DNA of 64,000 nucleotides from Ancylobacter crimeensis (GTDB lineage Bacteria; Pseudomonadota; Alphaproteobacteria; Rhizobiales; Xanthobacteraceae), in NCBI RefSeq assembly GCF_023016805.1, contig NZ_JALKCH010000010.1, positions 1 to 64,000 on the forward strand. The letters run 5' to 3'. Position numbers and translations under genes: made by a program. The stretch's first letter is position 1; every line of letters begins with the position of its first letter. Below the pieces are notes generated by a model that had not been told where the DNA came from, did no database searches, and saw only the letters and a list, made by a program, of their open reading frames with translations. This document shows positions 7,702 through 17,812 of the stretch, piece after piece.

Positions 7702-9528
7702 ATGTTCAGCTCTCTGTCGAACCGTCTGGCCGCCCTCGGAGCCAGCCTGCGCCGGCTGCCCGGCTCTCTCGCCGCCTTCCTCGCGACGCTGCCGCAGCGC
7801 CTCTGGCGCTGGCTGCGCGACACTCTGCGCAACGCCTCCAATCGCGGCCGGCCGGAGCCCAATGCCGTTGCACGGGCCCGCATCGTGCTGTGCATGCTGG
7901 TGTTCGGCCTCGTCTATGCGACCATCGCCGGCCGGCTGGCCCTCTTCGCCTCCGCGTCCGACGGCCAGATCACCCGGCGCGTGGTGAATTCCGATGCCGT
8001 CGCCTCCGCCCGTCCGGACATCATCGACCGCCACGGCCTGGTGCTGGCCACCGACGTGAAGACCGCCTCGCTCTATGCCGAGCCGAAGCGGCTCATCGAC
8101 GTCGACGAGGCCGTCGAGGCGCTCACCGCCGTGATGCCGGACCTCGATGCCCGCGAGATGCGCGAGCGGCTCGACACGAAGCGCGGCTTCGTCTGGCTGA
8201 AGCGCGAGATCACGCCGCAGCAGCAGCACGAGATCCACCGGCTCGGCCTGCCGGGCATCGGCTTCATGACCGAGAACCGCCGCGTCTATCCCGGCAACAG
8301 CCTTGCCGGCCATGTGCTCGGCTCGACCAATATCGACAATCAGGGCATTGCCGGCATCGAGAAATGGGTGGACGGCAGCGGTCTTGCCGAGCTGCACCTC
8401 GCCGGCCTCGCCACCGACCGGCAGCAGGCGCCGGTACAACTCGCGATGGACCTGCGCGTGCAGCAGGTGCTGCGCGACGAGCTGGTCACCGCCAAGGAGA
8501 AGTTCAAGGCGATTGCCGCGACCGGCACCGTGGTCGACGTGCGCTCCGGCGAGATCCTCGCCATGGTCTCGCTGCCCGATTTCGATGCCAACAAGCCCGC
8601 CGACGCGCTCGACCCCAAGAACCTCAACCGCATGACCACCGGCGTGTTCGAGATGGGCTCGACCTTCAAGGCGCTGACCTTCGCCATGGCGCTGGACAGC
8701 GGCAAGGTGACCCTCAACTCGATGATGGACGCCCGCGGCGCGCTGCAGTTCGGCCGCTTCAAGATCCACGATTACCACGCCCAGAACCGCATGCTGAGCG
8801 TGCCGGAGGTGTTCACCTGGTCCTCCAATATCGGCACCGCCCGCATGGCGCTGATGTGCGGGGTCGAGGCGCACAAGGCGTTCCTGAGGAAGATGGGCCA
8901 ACTCGACCGGCTGCGTACCGAGCTGCCGGAGAGCGCCGCGCCCATCGTGCCGCGCAACTGGGGCGAGCTGAACACCGCGACCATCGCCTTCGGCCACGGC
9001 CTGGCGGTCGCCCCGCTGCAGGCGGTGATGGCGGTGAACGCCCTCGTCAATGGCGGCTGGCTGATTCCGCCGACCTTCATGAAGCGCACGCCGGACGAGG
9101 TCGAGAAGCTCGCCACCCGCGTCATCAAGCCGGAGACCAGCGCCAAGCTGCGCTACCTGCTGCGGCTGAACGCGGAGAAGGGCTCGGCCACCAAGATGAA
9201 CGAGCTGGCGGGCGGCTATTATCCTGGCGGCAAGACCGGCACCGCCGAGAAGGTGATCAATGGTCGCTATTCCAAGACCCGGCTCCTGACCACCTTTACC
9301 GGCGTGTTCCCGATGGACGACCCGCACTACCTCGTGCTGGTCATCCTCGACGAGCCCCAGGCGGTGCCCGGCACCTACGGCTTCGCGACCGCCGGCTGGA
9401 ATGCCGGCCCGACCACCGGCAAGGTCATCGCCCGGATCGCGCCGATGCTCGGCGAGATGCCGCGCACCAGCGTGCCGCCCGTCGAAAGCCTGCTGACGAG
9501 CTACAACAAGGTGGCGCAGGTTCCGTGA
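7702..9528 (+). CDS. ftsI: Septal peptidoglycan transpeptidase FtsI (PBP3)
   Basis: A class B penicillin-binding protein that cross-links septal peptidoglycan with FtsW. Its 608 residues comprise a cytoplasmic N-terminus, one membrane anchor (about residues 55-78), a dimerisation domain beginning with the R-P-D-I-I-D-R-H-G-L-V-L-A motif, and a transpeptidase domain. The active-site motifs are all present: S-T-F-K (Ser320), S-S-N (374-376) and K-T-G-T (511-514). An in-frame GTG directly before the ATG at 7702 would add one residue and cannot be excluded; the GAGGGG ribosome site suits either. The stop lies in a short direct repeat (GTGACATGAGG twice, 14 bases apart). Confidence 0.96.
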   Translation: MFSSLSNRLAALGASLRRLPGSLAAFLATLPQRLWRWLRDTLRNASNRGRPEPNAVARARIVLCMLVFGLVYATIAGRLALFASASDGQITRRVVNSDAVASARPDIIDRHGLVLATDVKTASLYAEPKRLIDVDEAVEALTAVMPDLDAREMRERLDTKRGFVWLKREITPQQQHEIHRLGLPGIGFMTENRRVYPGNSLAGHVLGSTNIDNQGIAGIEKWVDGSGLAELHLAGLATDRQQAPVQLAMDLRVQQVLRDELVTAKEKFKAIAATGTVVDVRSGEILAMVSLPDFDANKPADALDPKNLNRMTTGVFEMGSTFKALTFAMALDSGKVTLNSMMDARGALQFGRFKIHDYHAQNRMLSVPEVFTWSSNIGTARMALMCGVEAHKAFLRKMGQLDRLRTELPESAAPIVPRNWGELNTATIAFGHGLAVAPLQAVMAVNALVNGGWLIPPTFMKRTPDEVEKLATRVIKPETSAKLRYLLRLNAEKGSATKMNELAGGYYPGGKTGTAEKVINGRYSKTRLLTTFTGVFPMDDPHYLVLVILDEPQAVPGTYGFATAGWNAGPTTGKVIARIAPMLGEMPRTSVPPVESLLTSYNKVAQVP

Positions 9529-9551
9529 CATGAGGTTGCCGTGACATGAGG
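9527..9551. repeat. Short direct repeat at the ftsI stop
   Basis: GTGACATGAGG occurs at about 9527-9537 and again 14 bases on. The first copy holds the ftsI stop codon. The rest of the 231-base ftsI-murE spacer shows no further recognisable feature. It may simply be a slippage duplication. Confidence 0.4.
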
Positions 9552-9759
9552 GGGGCGACGGGAATCGGGGATCTGCCGGTACGCGGACCTTCCGCGCCGC
9601 GGCGTCCCCGTGCCGGAGATGCCGTCACCCCATTTTCGCCATCTGGACGACTATCCACCTCACGAGGATACGGGTTAAAGCCTGCGGCGCTTCGCGTCCG
9701 GCGGCGGAGCGGGGCGTCTCGCGCCGTCCTTGCCTTTTCGTTTTCGGGAGCGCCACGCC

Positions 9760-11259
9760 ATGGCTGAGACCTCACCGCCGGATGGGCAGGCCGTCCGCCT
9801 GACGCTCGGCGCGCTCATCGGGGAGGATGCCGATTATGGCGGCTCCGACCGCGCCGCCCGCGTCGGCGCTCCGGTGCTCGACAGCCGCAAGGTCGCGCCC
9901 GGCGACGTGTTCTTCGCCCTTGCGGGCGCAAAACTGGACGGCGTTGCCTTCATCGCCGATGCGCTGGCGCGCGGGGCCTCCACCATCGTGGGTGAAGGCG
10001 ATAAGCCGGCGGGAATCCCGTCCGGCGTCGCCTATGTGCGGGTCGGCAATGCGCGGCGGGCGGTCGCGCTGGCCGCCGCCCGCGCCTTTCCGCGCCAGCC
10101 GGGCGTGATCGCGGCCGTGACGGGAACGTCGGGCAAGACGTCCGTCGCCGCCTTCGCCCGACAGCTCTGGCAGGCCGCCGGCCATGCCAGCGCGAGCCTC
10201 GGCACGCTCGGCGTGGTGGCGCCCTCCGGCGCGGTCTATGGTTCGCTGACGACGCCCGACCCCATCGCCCTGCACCGCACCCTCGACGCGCTGGCCGGGG
10301 AGGGCGTGACACGGCTCTGCGTCGAGGCCTCCTCGCACGGGCTCGACCAGCACCGGCTCGACGGGGTGCGGCTGGCGGCGGGCGCCTTCACCAATCTCTC
10401 GCGCGACCATCTCGACTACCATCCGACCATGGACGCCTATCTCGCCGCCAAGATGCGGCTGTTCCGCGATCTGGTGCCGCGCGGGGGCGGGGCGGCGATC
10501 TGGGTGGACACGGCCGAGGGCGCGCACGTCGCCGATGTCGCGGCCGCGCAGGAGCTGAACGTGCTCGGCATCGGCACCACGGCCGCCGGGCTTGCCCTGA
10601 TCGAGCGAGCCGACGAGGGGCTCGGCCAACGCGTCGTGATCGAACATGACGGCGTGCGGCGCGTGCTGCTGCTGCCGCTCGTCGGCGCGTTCCAGACCGC
10701 CAATGCGCTGGTCGCTGCCGGGCTTGCGCTGCTCACCGGTACGCCGACCGATGTGGTCTTTCCTGCGCTGGAGCGGCTGGACGGCGTGCCCGGTCGGCTG
10801 GAACTGGTGGGTCGGAAGACGAGCGGCGAGGGCGAGGCGGGGATCTTCGTCGACTACGCCCACAAGCCGGATGCGTTGGCCAATGCGCTCGCGGCGCTCA
10901 GGCCCTATGCGACGGGGCGGCTGGTCCTGGTGTTCGGCTGCGGCGGCGACCGCGACCGCGGCAAGCGCCCGCTGATGGGACGTATCGCGGCGGAGGCGGC
11001 CGATCTCGTCATCGTCACCGACGACAATCCGCGCAGCGAGGAGCCCGCCGCGATTCGCGCCGAGATCCTGGCCGCAGCACCCGGCGCGCGGGAGATCGGC
11101 GACCGTGGAGAGGCCATCCGCACCGCCATCGACCTACTGATGCCGGGCGACGTGCTGCTGATCGCCGGCAAGGGCCACGAGACGGGGCAGATCGTCGGCG
11201 CCGAGACCTTTCCCTTTTCCGACCGCGACTGCGCGCTCGAAGCCCTCGGGAGACATTGA
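9760..11259 (+). CDS. murE: UDP-N-acetylmuramoyl-L-alanyl-D-glutamate--2,6-diaminopimelate ligase
   Basis: MurE adds meso-diaminopimelate to UDP-MurNAc-L-Ala-D-Glu in the cytoplasm. The 499 residues show the Mur ligase order: N-terminal UDP-binding domain (V-L-D-S-R-K-V near 45), the ATP-binding loop T-G-T-S-G-K-T-S (about 121-128, where the common form is GTNGKTT), the central domain with N-L-S-R-D-H-L-D-Y-H, and the C-terminal domain. The D-N-P-R motif (422-425) is the signature of meso-DAP specificity rather than lysine. ATG at 9760 follows GGGAG at good spacing; an upstream TTG adds 10 residues. Its stop is 2 bases before the murF start. Confidence 0.96.
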   Translation: MAETSPPDGQAVRLTLGALIGEDADYGGSDRAARVGAPVLDSRKVAPGDVFFALAGAKLDGVAFIADALARGASTIVGEGDKPAGIPSGVAYVRVGNARRAVALAAARAFPRQPGVIAAVTGTSGKTSVAAFARQLWQAAGHASASLGTLGVVAPSGAVYGSLTTPDPIALHRTLDALAGEGVTRLCVEASSHGLDQHRLDGVRLAAGAFTNLSRDHLDYHPTMDAYLAAKMRLFRDLVPRGGGAAIWVDTAEGAHVADVAAAQELNVLGIGTTAAGLALIERADEGLGQRVVIEHDGVRRVLLLPLVGAFQTANALVAAGLALLTGTPTDVVFPALERLDGVPGRLELVGRKTSGEGEAGIFVDYAHKPDALANALAALRPYATGRLVLVFGCGGDRDRGKRPLMGRIAAEAADLVIVTDDNPRSEEPAAIRAEILAAAPGAREIGDRGEAIRTAIDLLMPGDVLLIAGKGHETGQIVGAETFPFSDRDCALEALGRH

Positions 11260-11261
11260 CC

Positions 11262-12722
11262 ATGGCATCGAGCATCTCCGGGACGCCGGCCCCGCTCTGG
11301 ACGCCGGCCGAACTCGCGGCTGCCACCGGCGGCACGCTGCGCGGTGCACCCGCCCCGGCGCTGTCCGGTGTGTCGATCGACACCCGCACGCTTGCGCGGG
11401 GCGATGTGTTCTTCGCCATTCGCGGCGAAAATTCGGACGGCCATGATTATGTCGCCGCCGCGCTCGGGCGTAAGGCGGGGCTCTGCGTGGTGAGCGCGGA
11501 AGGGCTCGAGAAGATCGTCGCTTCTCTGCCCGCCGGGGCGCCACTGCTGGTGGTGCCGGACGTTCTGGCGGGGCTGGAAGCGGCCGGTCGTGCCGCCCGC
11601 GCCCGCACGGCGGCAAGGATCGTCGCGGTGACCGGCTCGGTCGGCAAGACCACGACCAAGGAGGCGCTGCTGCTGGCGCTGGGAGCGGACGGGCCGACCC
11701 ATGCCTCGGTCGCCTCCTACAACAACCATTGGGGCGTGCCGCTCTCGCTGGCGCGGATGCCGGCAGGTTCACGCTATGGCGTCTTCGAACTGGGCATGAA
11801 CCATCCGGGCGAGATCACGCCGCTGAGCGCTCTGGTGCGCCCGCATGTCGCCATCGTCACCACCATCGAGCCCGTGCATCTCGGCCATTTCTCCGGGATC
11901 GAGGCGATCGCCGACGCCAAGGCGGAGATCTTCACCGGGGTCGAGCCGGGCGGGGCGGCGGTGCTGAACCGCGACAACCCGCATTTCGCGCGGCTCGCGG
12001 CGGCGGCGCGGGCGGCCGGCATCGAACGGATCATCGGTTTCGGCGAGGCGGAGGCGGCTGAAGCACGACTGGTCAATGTCGCGCTGCAGCCGGATTCGTC
12101 CACCGCCACCGCCGAGATCCTCGGCAAGACCGTGAGCTTCAAGGTCGGCCTGCCGGGCCGGCACATCGTGCAGAACGCGCTCGCCGTGCTGGCGGCGGCG
12201 AAACTCGCAGGCGCCGACCTCGCGCTCGCCGCCATCGCGCTCGGCTCGCTCGGCCCACCGCCCGGACGCGGCGTACGCACGGCGCTGGCGGTGAAGGGCG
12301 GGCAGGCGCTGCTGATCGACGAAAGCTACAACGCCAATCCGGCCTCGATGCGGGCGGCGCTCTCGGTGCTCGGCAACATGCCGGTCGGCCCGCGCGGGCG
12401 GCGCATCGCGGTGCTGGGCGACATGCTGGAACTGGGCGAGACCGGCCCGGCGCTCCATGCCGGGCTCGCCGGCGACGCGGGTCAGGCGAGCGACCTCGTC
12501 TTCTGCGCAGGCCCGCTGATGCGCGGGCTCTACGAGGCGCTGCCGGACAATCGCCGCGGCGGCTGGGCACCGGACTCGACCGCGCTGGCCCCGCTGGTGG
12601 CGGGGGCGCTGCGCGGCAGCGATGTGATCATGGTGAAGGGCTCCCTCGGCAGCCGGATGGGTCCGCTGGCCCGCTCGCTCATCGATGCCTATCGCGCCGA
12701 CGGCGCGCGGACGGAAGGTTAG
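11262..12722 (+). CDS. murF: UDP-N-acetylmuramoyl-tripeptide--D-alanyl-D-alanine ligase
   Basis: MurF adds the D-Ala-D-Ala dipeptide (made by Ddl, also in this cluster) to complete the UDP-MurNAc-pentapeptide. The 486 residues show S-I-D-T-R-T-L near 33, the ATP loop [12 protein letters not shown] (about 122-133), the N-N-H-W-G-V-P motif (about 150), [10 protein letters not shown] (about 172-181), and [11 protein letters not shown] (about 352), all MurF hallmarks. The ATG at 11262 is used; an overlapping TTG at 11256 would couple it tightly to the murE stop. Only 5 bases separate it from mraY. Confidence 0.96.
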   Translation: MASSISGTPAPLWTPAELAAATGGTLRGAPAPALSGVSIDTRTLARGDVFFAIRGENSDGHDYVAAALGRKAGLCVVSAEGLEKIVASLPAGAPLLVVPDVLAGLEAAGRAARARTAARIVAVTGSVGKTTTKEALLLALGADGPTHASVASYNNHWGVPLSLARMPAGSRYGVFELGMNHPGEITPLSALVRPHVAIVTTIEPVHLGHFSGIEAIADAKAEIFTGVEPGGAAVLNRDNPHFARLAAAARAAGIERIIGFGEAEAAEARLVNVALQPDSSTATAEILGKTVSFKVGLPGRHIVQNALAVLAAAKLAGADLALAAIALGSLGPPPGRGVRTALAVKGGQALLIDESYNANPASMRAALSVLGNMPVGPRGRRIAVLGDMLELGETGPALHAGLAGDAGQASDLVFCAGPLMRGLYEALPDNRRGGWAPDSTALAPLVAGALRGSDVIMVKGSLGSRMGPLARSLIDAYRADGARTEG

Positions 12723-12727
12723 AAGAG

Positions 12728-13813
12728 ATGTTGCAGTGGCTTGCCGAGCTTCAGGGGAGCGTGCCCGCGCTCAACGTGTTTCGCTACATCACCTTCCGCA
12801 CCGGCGGGGCGATGATGACGGCGCTGCTCTTCGTCTTCATGTTCGGCCCGGCGATCATCTCGCTGCTGCGGCTGAAACAGGGCAAGGGACAGCCGATCCG
12901 AACCGACGGGCCGCAGTCGCACCTCATCACCAAGAAGGGCACGCCCACGATGGGCGGGCTGATGATCTTCTCCGGGCTGATGGTGGCGACGCTGCTCTGG
13001 GCGAACCTGTCCAACATCTATGTCTGGGTGGTGCTGTTCGTCACCCTCGGCTTCGGGCTTATCGGTTTCTATGACGACTATCTGAAGGTCACCAAGCAGA
13101 CCCATAACGGCCTGTCCGGCCGCACCCGGCTCATGATCGAGGCGGTGATCGGCGGCATGGCGGCGGTGGTCATCATGCATGCCGGGCGGATGCCGCTGTC
13201 GAGTTCGCTCACCTTCCCGCTGTTCAAGGACCTCGTCATCGACCTCGGCTGGTTCTTCGTGGTGTTCGGAGCTTTCGTCGTGGTCGCCGCCGGCAATGCG
13301 GTGAACCTGACGGACGGCCTCGACGGCCTCGCCATCGTGCCGGTGATGGTGGCCGCCGGCAGCTTCGGCGTCATCTCCTACCTGTCGGGCAACGTGCTGT
13401 TCGCGGACTACCTCCAGATCCACTACGTCGCCGGCGTGGGCGAACTGGCGGTGATCTGCGGGGCACTGATCGGGGCGGGCATCGGCTTCCTGTGGTTCAA
13501 CGCCCCGCCGGCGCAGATCTTCATGGGCGACACCGGCTCGCTGGCGCTGGGCGGCCTGCTCGGCACCATCGCGGTGGCCACCAAGCACGAGATCGTGCTG
13601 GCCATCATCGGTGGCCTCTTCGTGCTGGAGGCGGTGTCGGTGATCGTGCAGGTGATCTCCTTCAAGCTCACCGGCAAGCGCGTCTTCAAGATGGCGCCGA
13701 TCCACCACCATTTCGAACAGCTCGGCTGGACCGAACCGCAGATCGTGATCCGCTTCTGGATCATCGCGGTGGTGCTGGCTCTGATCGGGCTCTCGACGCT
13801 GAAGCTGCGCTGA
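12728..13813 (+). CDS. mraY: Phospho-N-acetylmuramoyl-pentapeptide-transferase
   Basis: MraY is the integral membrane enzyme that transfers phospho-MurNAc-pentapeptide to undecaprenyl phosphate, giving lipid I. The 361 residues form about ten transmembrane helices. Conserved cytoplasmic motifs are K-K-G-T-P-T-M-G-G (about residues 70-78), the Asp-rich F-Y-D-D-Y-L-K-V (about 115-122), [13 protein letters not shown] (about 190-202), and H-H-H-F-E near 320. GAAGAG precedes the ATG. It is the last gene before an antisense insertion that interrupts the cluster, with 33 bases to the converging stop. Confidence 0.97.
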   Translation: MLQWLAELQGSVPALNVFRYITFRTGGAMMTALLFVFMFGPAIISLLRLKQGKGQPIRTDGPQSHLITKKGTPTMGGLMIFSGLMVATLLWANLSNIYVWVVLFVTLGFGLIGFYDDYLKVTKQTHNGLSGRTRLMIEAVIGGMAAVVIMHAGRMPLSSSLTFPLFKDLVIDLGWFFVVFGAFVVVAAGNAVNLTDGLDGLAIVPVMVAAGSFGVISYLSGNVLFADYLQIHYVAGVGELAVICGALIGAGIGFLWFNAPPAQIFMGDTGSLALGGLLGTIAVATKHEIVLAIIGGLFVLEAVSVIVQVISFKLTGKRVFKMAPIHHHFEQLGWTEPQIVIRFWIIAVVLALIGLSTLKLR

Positions 13814-13846
13814 GGCGCGCGGACCGGCGAGCCACGCTCTGCAGCT

Positions 13847-14743
13847 TCACCGCCCCGGCACGGTCCGCAGCACCTTCTTCACATTGTCGGCGTGGACCTG
13901 CTCATAGGGCGCGCAATAGATCAGCGTGCCGTCGGTCAGGTCGCGGGCGATGAAGGTGGCGAGGTCCTGGTCGGCGAGCGCCAGATCGGCGTGGAGACGC
14001 AGCAGCTTCCGCACATAGCGCAGCGTGGCGTCGATCAGCTCCGGCCCGTAGCCGCCGGTGGCGATGATCTCCGGCGCGCCGTGATTGGGCAGGATGTGCC
14101 AGTAATCCCAGCCCTTCATGCGCTCCAGCTCGGCCACATGGACGGCGAGGCGGTCCGGCTCGGCGACATAGGTGACCGGGTCTTCCAGCGTGTCGCCCGC
14201 CAGCAGGAGGCCGCGATCCGGCAGCAGAAGCACCAGCCCATCGCGGCTGTGGATCTCAGCCGGCTCCAGGCGCACCGTCAGACGGCCGACCGTCAGCTCC
14301 GCCGGGCCCTCGATGATGCGGGTCGGCAGGATGAGCGGGCGGATCGGCGGGTCCCCGGCCTCCAGCTCCGCCCGGTGCGCGGCGAGCAACTCCGCCGTCA
14401 CGTCGCGAGCGATGATCTCGCAATCGGCGAAGGCTTCGTTCCCCGCGACATGATCGTCGTGCCAGTGGCTGAGCACGACCGTGAAGCGCCGCACGCCGGC
14501 CGCTTCCAGCGTGCGGCGGATGATCCCGGCATGGTCGAGCGAGATGTGGGTGTCGTAGACGAGCGCGTCCTCGCCATCCACGATGGCGTAGGAGGCGCAG
14601 CCGAGGCCGTAGGCGCCGTCGTCGAGCCAGTTCGGCGCTTCGGACCACGCCCGCATGCCGGGAATCCGCCCGTCATAGAAGGCATAGACGGCGGGGTCCG
14701 GGCGCAGCACCCGCATCGTTGAACCCATCGCGATCGGCGGCAT
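13847..14743 (-). CDS. Metallo-beta-lactamase-fold hydrolase
   Basis: A 298-residue MBL-fold protein of unknown substrate. The zinc motif [10 protein letters not shown] (H-x-H-x-D-H) is intact near residues 95-104, with G-D-T-L-E-D-P downstream for the bridging Asp and L-P-N-H-G-A-P for the last His. Similar proteins include glyoxalase II-like and other hydrolases; nothing here fixes the reaction. GAGGAG lies 7 bases before the ATG at 14743. It sits antisense between mraY and murD, which are normally adjacent, and has codon use like its neighbours, so there is no compositional sign of recent transfer. Confidence 0.8.
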   Translation of the reverse strand: MPPIAMGSTMRVLRPDPAVYAFYDGRIPGMRAWSEAPNWLDDGAYGLGCASYAIVDGEDALVYDTHISLDHAGIIRRTLEAAGVRRFTVVLSHWHDDHVAGNEAFADCEIIARDVTAELLAAHRAELEAGDPPIRPLILPTRIIEGPAELTVGRLTVRLEPAEIHSRDGLVLLLPDRGLLLAGDTLEDPVTYVAEPDRLAVHVAELERMKGWDYWHILPNHGAPEIIATGGYGPELIDATLRYVRKLLRLHADLALADQDLATFIARDLTDGTLIYCAPYEQVHADNVKKVLRTVPGR

Positions 14744-14790
14744 TGCGGTCTCCTCGTTCGGGCGAGCATACAGGCGGCGGCGGAGGCTGG

Positions 14791-14832
14791 AATACCGGCC
14801 CGCAAATACCGGCCCGCAAATACCGTCCCGTC
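14791..14832. repeat. Three 14-bp tandem repeats
   Basis: AATACCGGCCCGCA occurs twice in a row (14791-14804, 14805-14818), followed by a third unit with two changes (AATACCGTCCCGTC). They lie in the 159-base spacer between the antisense MBL gene and murD, where a promoter for murD would have to be. Confidence 0.75.
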
Positions 14833-14902
14833 GTGCCGCGCATTCCGCGCCGGGCGAAAATGGGTTAGCGAGGGAGCCATCTTCCGCTGGATCCGTCGTG
14901 CC

Positions 14903-16279
14903 ATGATTCCCGTCACCTCCATGAAGGACTGCGCGGTCGCCCTGTTCGGGCTCGGCGGCTCCGGTCTTGCCACCGCGCGGGCGTTGATCGCCGGTGGCGC
15001 CGGGGTCACGGCCTTCGATGATTCGCCCGCCTCGGTGGAGAGGGCGGCGGGCGAAGGCATACCGACCGGCGACCTGCGCGATCTCGACTGGTCGGGCCTC
15101 GCCGCGCTGGTGCTGGCGCCCGGCGTGCCGCTGACCAACCCCGAGCCGCATTGGAGCGTGAAGCTCGCGGCGGCCGCCGGGGTGGAGGTGATCGGCGATG
15201 TCGAGCTTTTCTGTCGCGAACGCCGGCTGGCCCCGCGGCCTTCGCTGTTCGCCGCGATCACCGGCACGAACGGCAAGTCGACCACGACGGCATTGCTGGC
15301 ACACCTGATGAAGGTCGGGGGGCGCGACGTGCAGATCGGCGGCAATTTCGGGCCGGCCATCCTGTCGCTGGATCCGCCGAAGGCGGGGCGGGTGCATATC
15401 GTCGAATGCTCATCCTACCAGATCGACCTCTCCCCGACGCTGGATCCCTCCGTCGGCGTCCTCCTCAATCTGTCGCCGGACCATCTCGACCGCCATGGCG
15501 ACATGGACCACTACGCCGCGGTGAAGGAGCGGCTGGTGGCGGGCGTCGATGCCGGCGGCACGGCGGTGATCGGCGTGGATGACGCCTGGAGCGCCGCCAT
15601 TGCGGACCGGGTCGAGGCGACGGGCCGGAAGGTGGTGCGCATCTCGGTGAAGCAGAAGCTGGCCGACGGCGTTTTCCTGGAGGACGGCGCGCTGGTGGCA
15701 AGCGAAGGCGGGGTGCGGGTGTTCACCCTGCCGCTCGCCGGCATCCAATCGCTGCGCGGCACCCATAACGCCCAGAACGCCGCCGCCGCCTTCGCGAGCG
15801 CCCGCGCGCTCGGCCTCGCGCCGGAGGTGATCGCGGTGGCGATGAAGGGCTTTCCCGGCCTCGCCCACCGCATGGAGCAGGTCCGCCGCATCGGCGAGGT
15901 GGTGTTCGTCAATGATTCGAAGGCCACCAATGCGGATGCCGCCGAACGGGCGCTGGCGAGCTTCGAGAACATCTACTGGATCGCCGGCGGCAAGCCCAAG
16001 GCCGGCGGGATCGCTGCGCTCGCTCCCTATTTCCCACGCATCCGCAAGAGCTACCTGATCGGCGTCGCCGCGCCGGACTTCGCCGCGACGCTGGGCGAAG
16101 CGCCTCACGAGATGAGCGGAACGCTCGATGCGGCGGTCGCGGCGGCGGCGCGGGATGCCGCGGCGGCGGGCGGACCGGCGGTGGTCCTGCTCTCCCCGGC
16201 CTGTGCCAGCTTCGACCAATTTCCGAACTTCGAGGTGCGTGGCGACCGCTTCCGCGCGATCGTGAACGCGCTACCATAG
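14903..16279 (+). CDS. murD: UDP-N-acetylmuramoyl-L-alanine--D-glutamate ligase
   Basis: MurD adds D-glutamate to UDP-MurNAc-L-Ala. The 458-residue protein starts M-I-P-V-T-S, as is common in alphaproteobacterial MurD, then shows the UDP-binding F-G-L-G-G-S-G (about 15-21), the ATP loop [11 protein letters not shown] (about 118-128), S-S-Y-Q-I-D (about 171-176), [10 protein letters not shown] (about 190) and N-D-S-K-A-T-N (about 338-344). Because the MBL gene separates it from mraY on the other strand, it needs its own promoter. It is followed 88 bases later by the GGDEF gene rather than ftsW. Confidence 0.96.
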   Translation: MIPVTSMKDCAVALFGLGGSGLATARALIAGGAGVTAFDDSPASVERAAGEGIPTGDLRDLDWSGLAALVLAPGVPLTNPEPHWSVKLAAAAGVEVIGDVELFCRERRLAPRPSLFAAITGTNGKSTTTALLAHLMKVGGRDVQIGGNFGPAILSLDPPKAGRVHIVECSSYQIDLSPTLDPSVGVLLNLSPDHLDRHGDMDHYAAVKERLVAGVDAGGTAVIGVDDAWSAAIADRVEATGRKVVRISVKQKLADGVFLEDGALVASEGGVRVFTLPLAGIQSLRGTHNAQNAAAAFASARALGLAPEVIAVAMKGFPGLAHRMEQVRRIGEVVFVNDSKATNADAAERALASFENIYWIAGGKPKAGGIAALAPYFPRIRKSYLIGVAAPDFAATLGEAPHEMSGTLDAAVAAAARDAAAAGGPAVVLLSPACASFDQFPNFEVRGDRFRAIVNALP

Positions 16280-16367
16280 GTCAAGCTGACAACAGGGGTC
16301 GTCGCGGCGGGCATGGCGGAAGGGGTACGGATGTTCCGAGCGGGAACACGCGGCATGGAGGGATGCC

Positions 16368-17699
16368 ATGCCTGATACCGTGCCGGACTGGTTCGATCGG
16401 GTTCGTTCTCCACTCGTCATCCTCGATTCGGCAGCCCACAGCGTGCTCGCTCTCAATGCCGAGGCGCACCACCTGTTCGGCCTGGCGGGAGCGGGCGACT
16501 GCGTGCCGCTGGCGGTGCTGGTGGGCGAGGGGCCGGCCGCCGCGGTGGCGGCGATGAGCGTGGCTCCCCCCGAGCGCCCGGTCTTTACCGCGTGCCGCGT
16601 GCTCGGTCGCACCCGCACGCTCGGCCTCGGCCTGTCGACGCTGCCGGGCGGCCAATACCTGCTCACCCTGATCGACCAGTTGACGGAGCACGAGGCCGCA
16701 GACCAGCTTTCCGCCATCCAGAACGACATTCGCGAGATCATGGAGGCACTCCCGGTCGGGGTGGAGATCTTCGACGATGCCGGCAACAACCTGTTCGTGA
16801 ACAGCCACGGCGCCGAGCTGTTCGGTTATGGCGCCGACGAAGCGCTGACGCTGGAGGAGTGGTGGCCGAAGGCCTATCCCGATCCGGCCTACCGCGAGCT
16901 GGCGATCAAGGCCTGGATCAACGGAGTGCGCGATTCGCGCGCGACCCTGGACCATGTGCACATGGTCGACTGGCTGGTGACCTGCAAGGACGGCAGCCAG
17001 AAGATGATCCACTTCCGCGTGCGCTCGCTCGGCGGCAGCATCATCCTTGTCTACTGGGATGTCTCCGACCAGCGCCGGCTGCTCAACAAGCTGCGCCAGC
17101 TTGCGGACACCGACGAACTCACCGGCCTCGCCAATCGCCGCCGCTTTCTCGCCGAGGCCCAGACCATGGTGAAGAGCGCGCGGGAGGCATCGTCCTCTGT
17201 CGCGCTGCTGATGATCGACCTGGATTTCTTCAAGACGGTGAATGACCGCTTCGGCCACCCGGTCGGGGATCTCATGCTGCGCGAGATCGCGGACAAGTGC
17301 CGACGAGCCCTGCGCGGGCAGGATCTGTTGGCCCGGTTCGGCGGCGAGGAGTTCGTCGCCCTGCTTCCCGGCACGGGGGCGAGCGAGGCGCTTCGGGTCG
17401 CGGAACGGTTGCGCAGCTTCATCGCCGCGGCACCCATGCTCATCGACGGCCACGTTCTGCAGGCCACCGTAAGCATCGGCTTCGCGGTCCATGGACCGGG
17501 CATGGGCACGCCCCCGCCGCCCGAAAGCAAGGAAGGCGACGCGGTGGCCTGCCTGATGCGACGGGCCGATGCCGCGCTTTATGTCGCCAAGCGCGCCGGC
17601 CGCAACCGGGTGGAACAGGAGCAGGCGCACCGGGAAGCCGATCCCGCGGAAGCCGGCGCGCCGCCGCCCTCGGGCAAAAGGCTGCCGCAGGAGGAATAA
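16368..17699 (+). CDS. PAS-GGDEF diguanylate cyclase
   Basis: A 443-residue soluble protein predicted to make cyclic di-GMP from two GTP. It has an N-terminal region that may be a degenerate PAS fold (residues 5-110), a PAS domain (about 120-240, with L-P-V-G-V-E-I-F-D-D-A-G-N), a short signalling helix and a GGDEF domain (about 245-415). The active-site motif is G-G-E-E-F (325-329), with an inhibitory I-site R-x-x-D (Arg316 to Asp319) at the usual five-residue distance, so it should be active and product-inhibited. No membrane segment is seen. It lies between murD and ftsW, an unusual site, hinting at but not proving a link with division or wall growth. Confidence 0.88.
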   Translation: MPDTVPDWFDRVRSPLVILDSAAHSVLALNAEAHHLFGLAGAGDCVPLAVLVGEGPAAAVAAMSVAPPERPVFTACRVLGRTRTLGLGLSTLPGGQYLLTLIDQLTEHEAADQLSAIQNDIREIMEALPVGVEIFDDAGNNLFVNSHGAELFGYGADEALTLEEWWPKAYPDPAYRELAIKAWINGVRDSRATLDHVHMVDWLVTCKDGSQKMIHFRVRSLGGSIILVYWDVSDQRRLLNKLRQLADTDELTGLANRRRFLAEAQTMVKSAREASSSVALLMIDLDFFKTVNDRFGHPVGDLMLREIADKCRRALRGQDLLARFGGEEFVALLPGTGASEALRVAERLRSFIAAAPMLIDGHVLQATVSIGFAVHGPGMGTPPPPESKEGDAVACLMRRADAALYVAKRAGRNRVEQEQAHREADPAEAGAPPPSGKRLPQEE

Positions 17700-17812
17700 G
17701 GCTTTTCGACGTTGACCGCCGTGGACTGCACTGAAATCATGCATGCCCATGAAGGCGGCAGTCGGCGCCGGTCGGGTGTCGGGCGATGTCCGCCGGGGCA
17801 TTGGGGAACATC

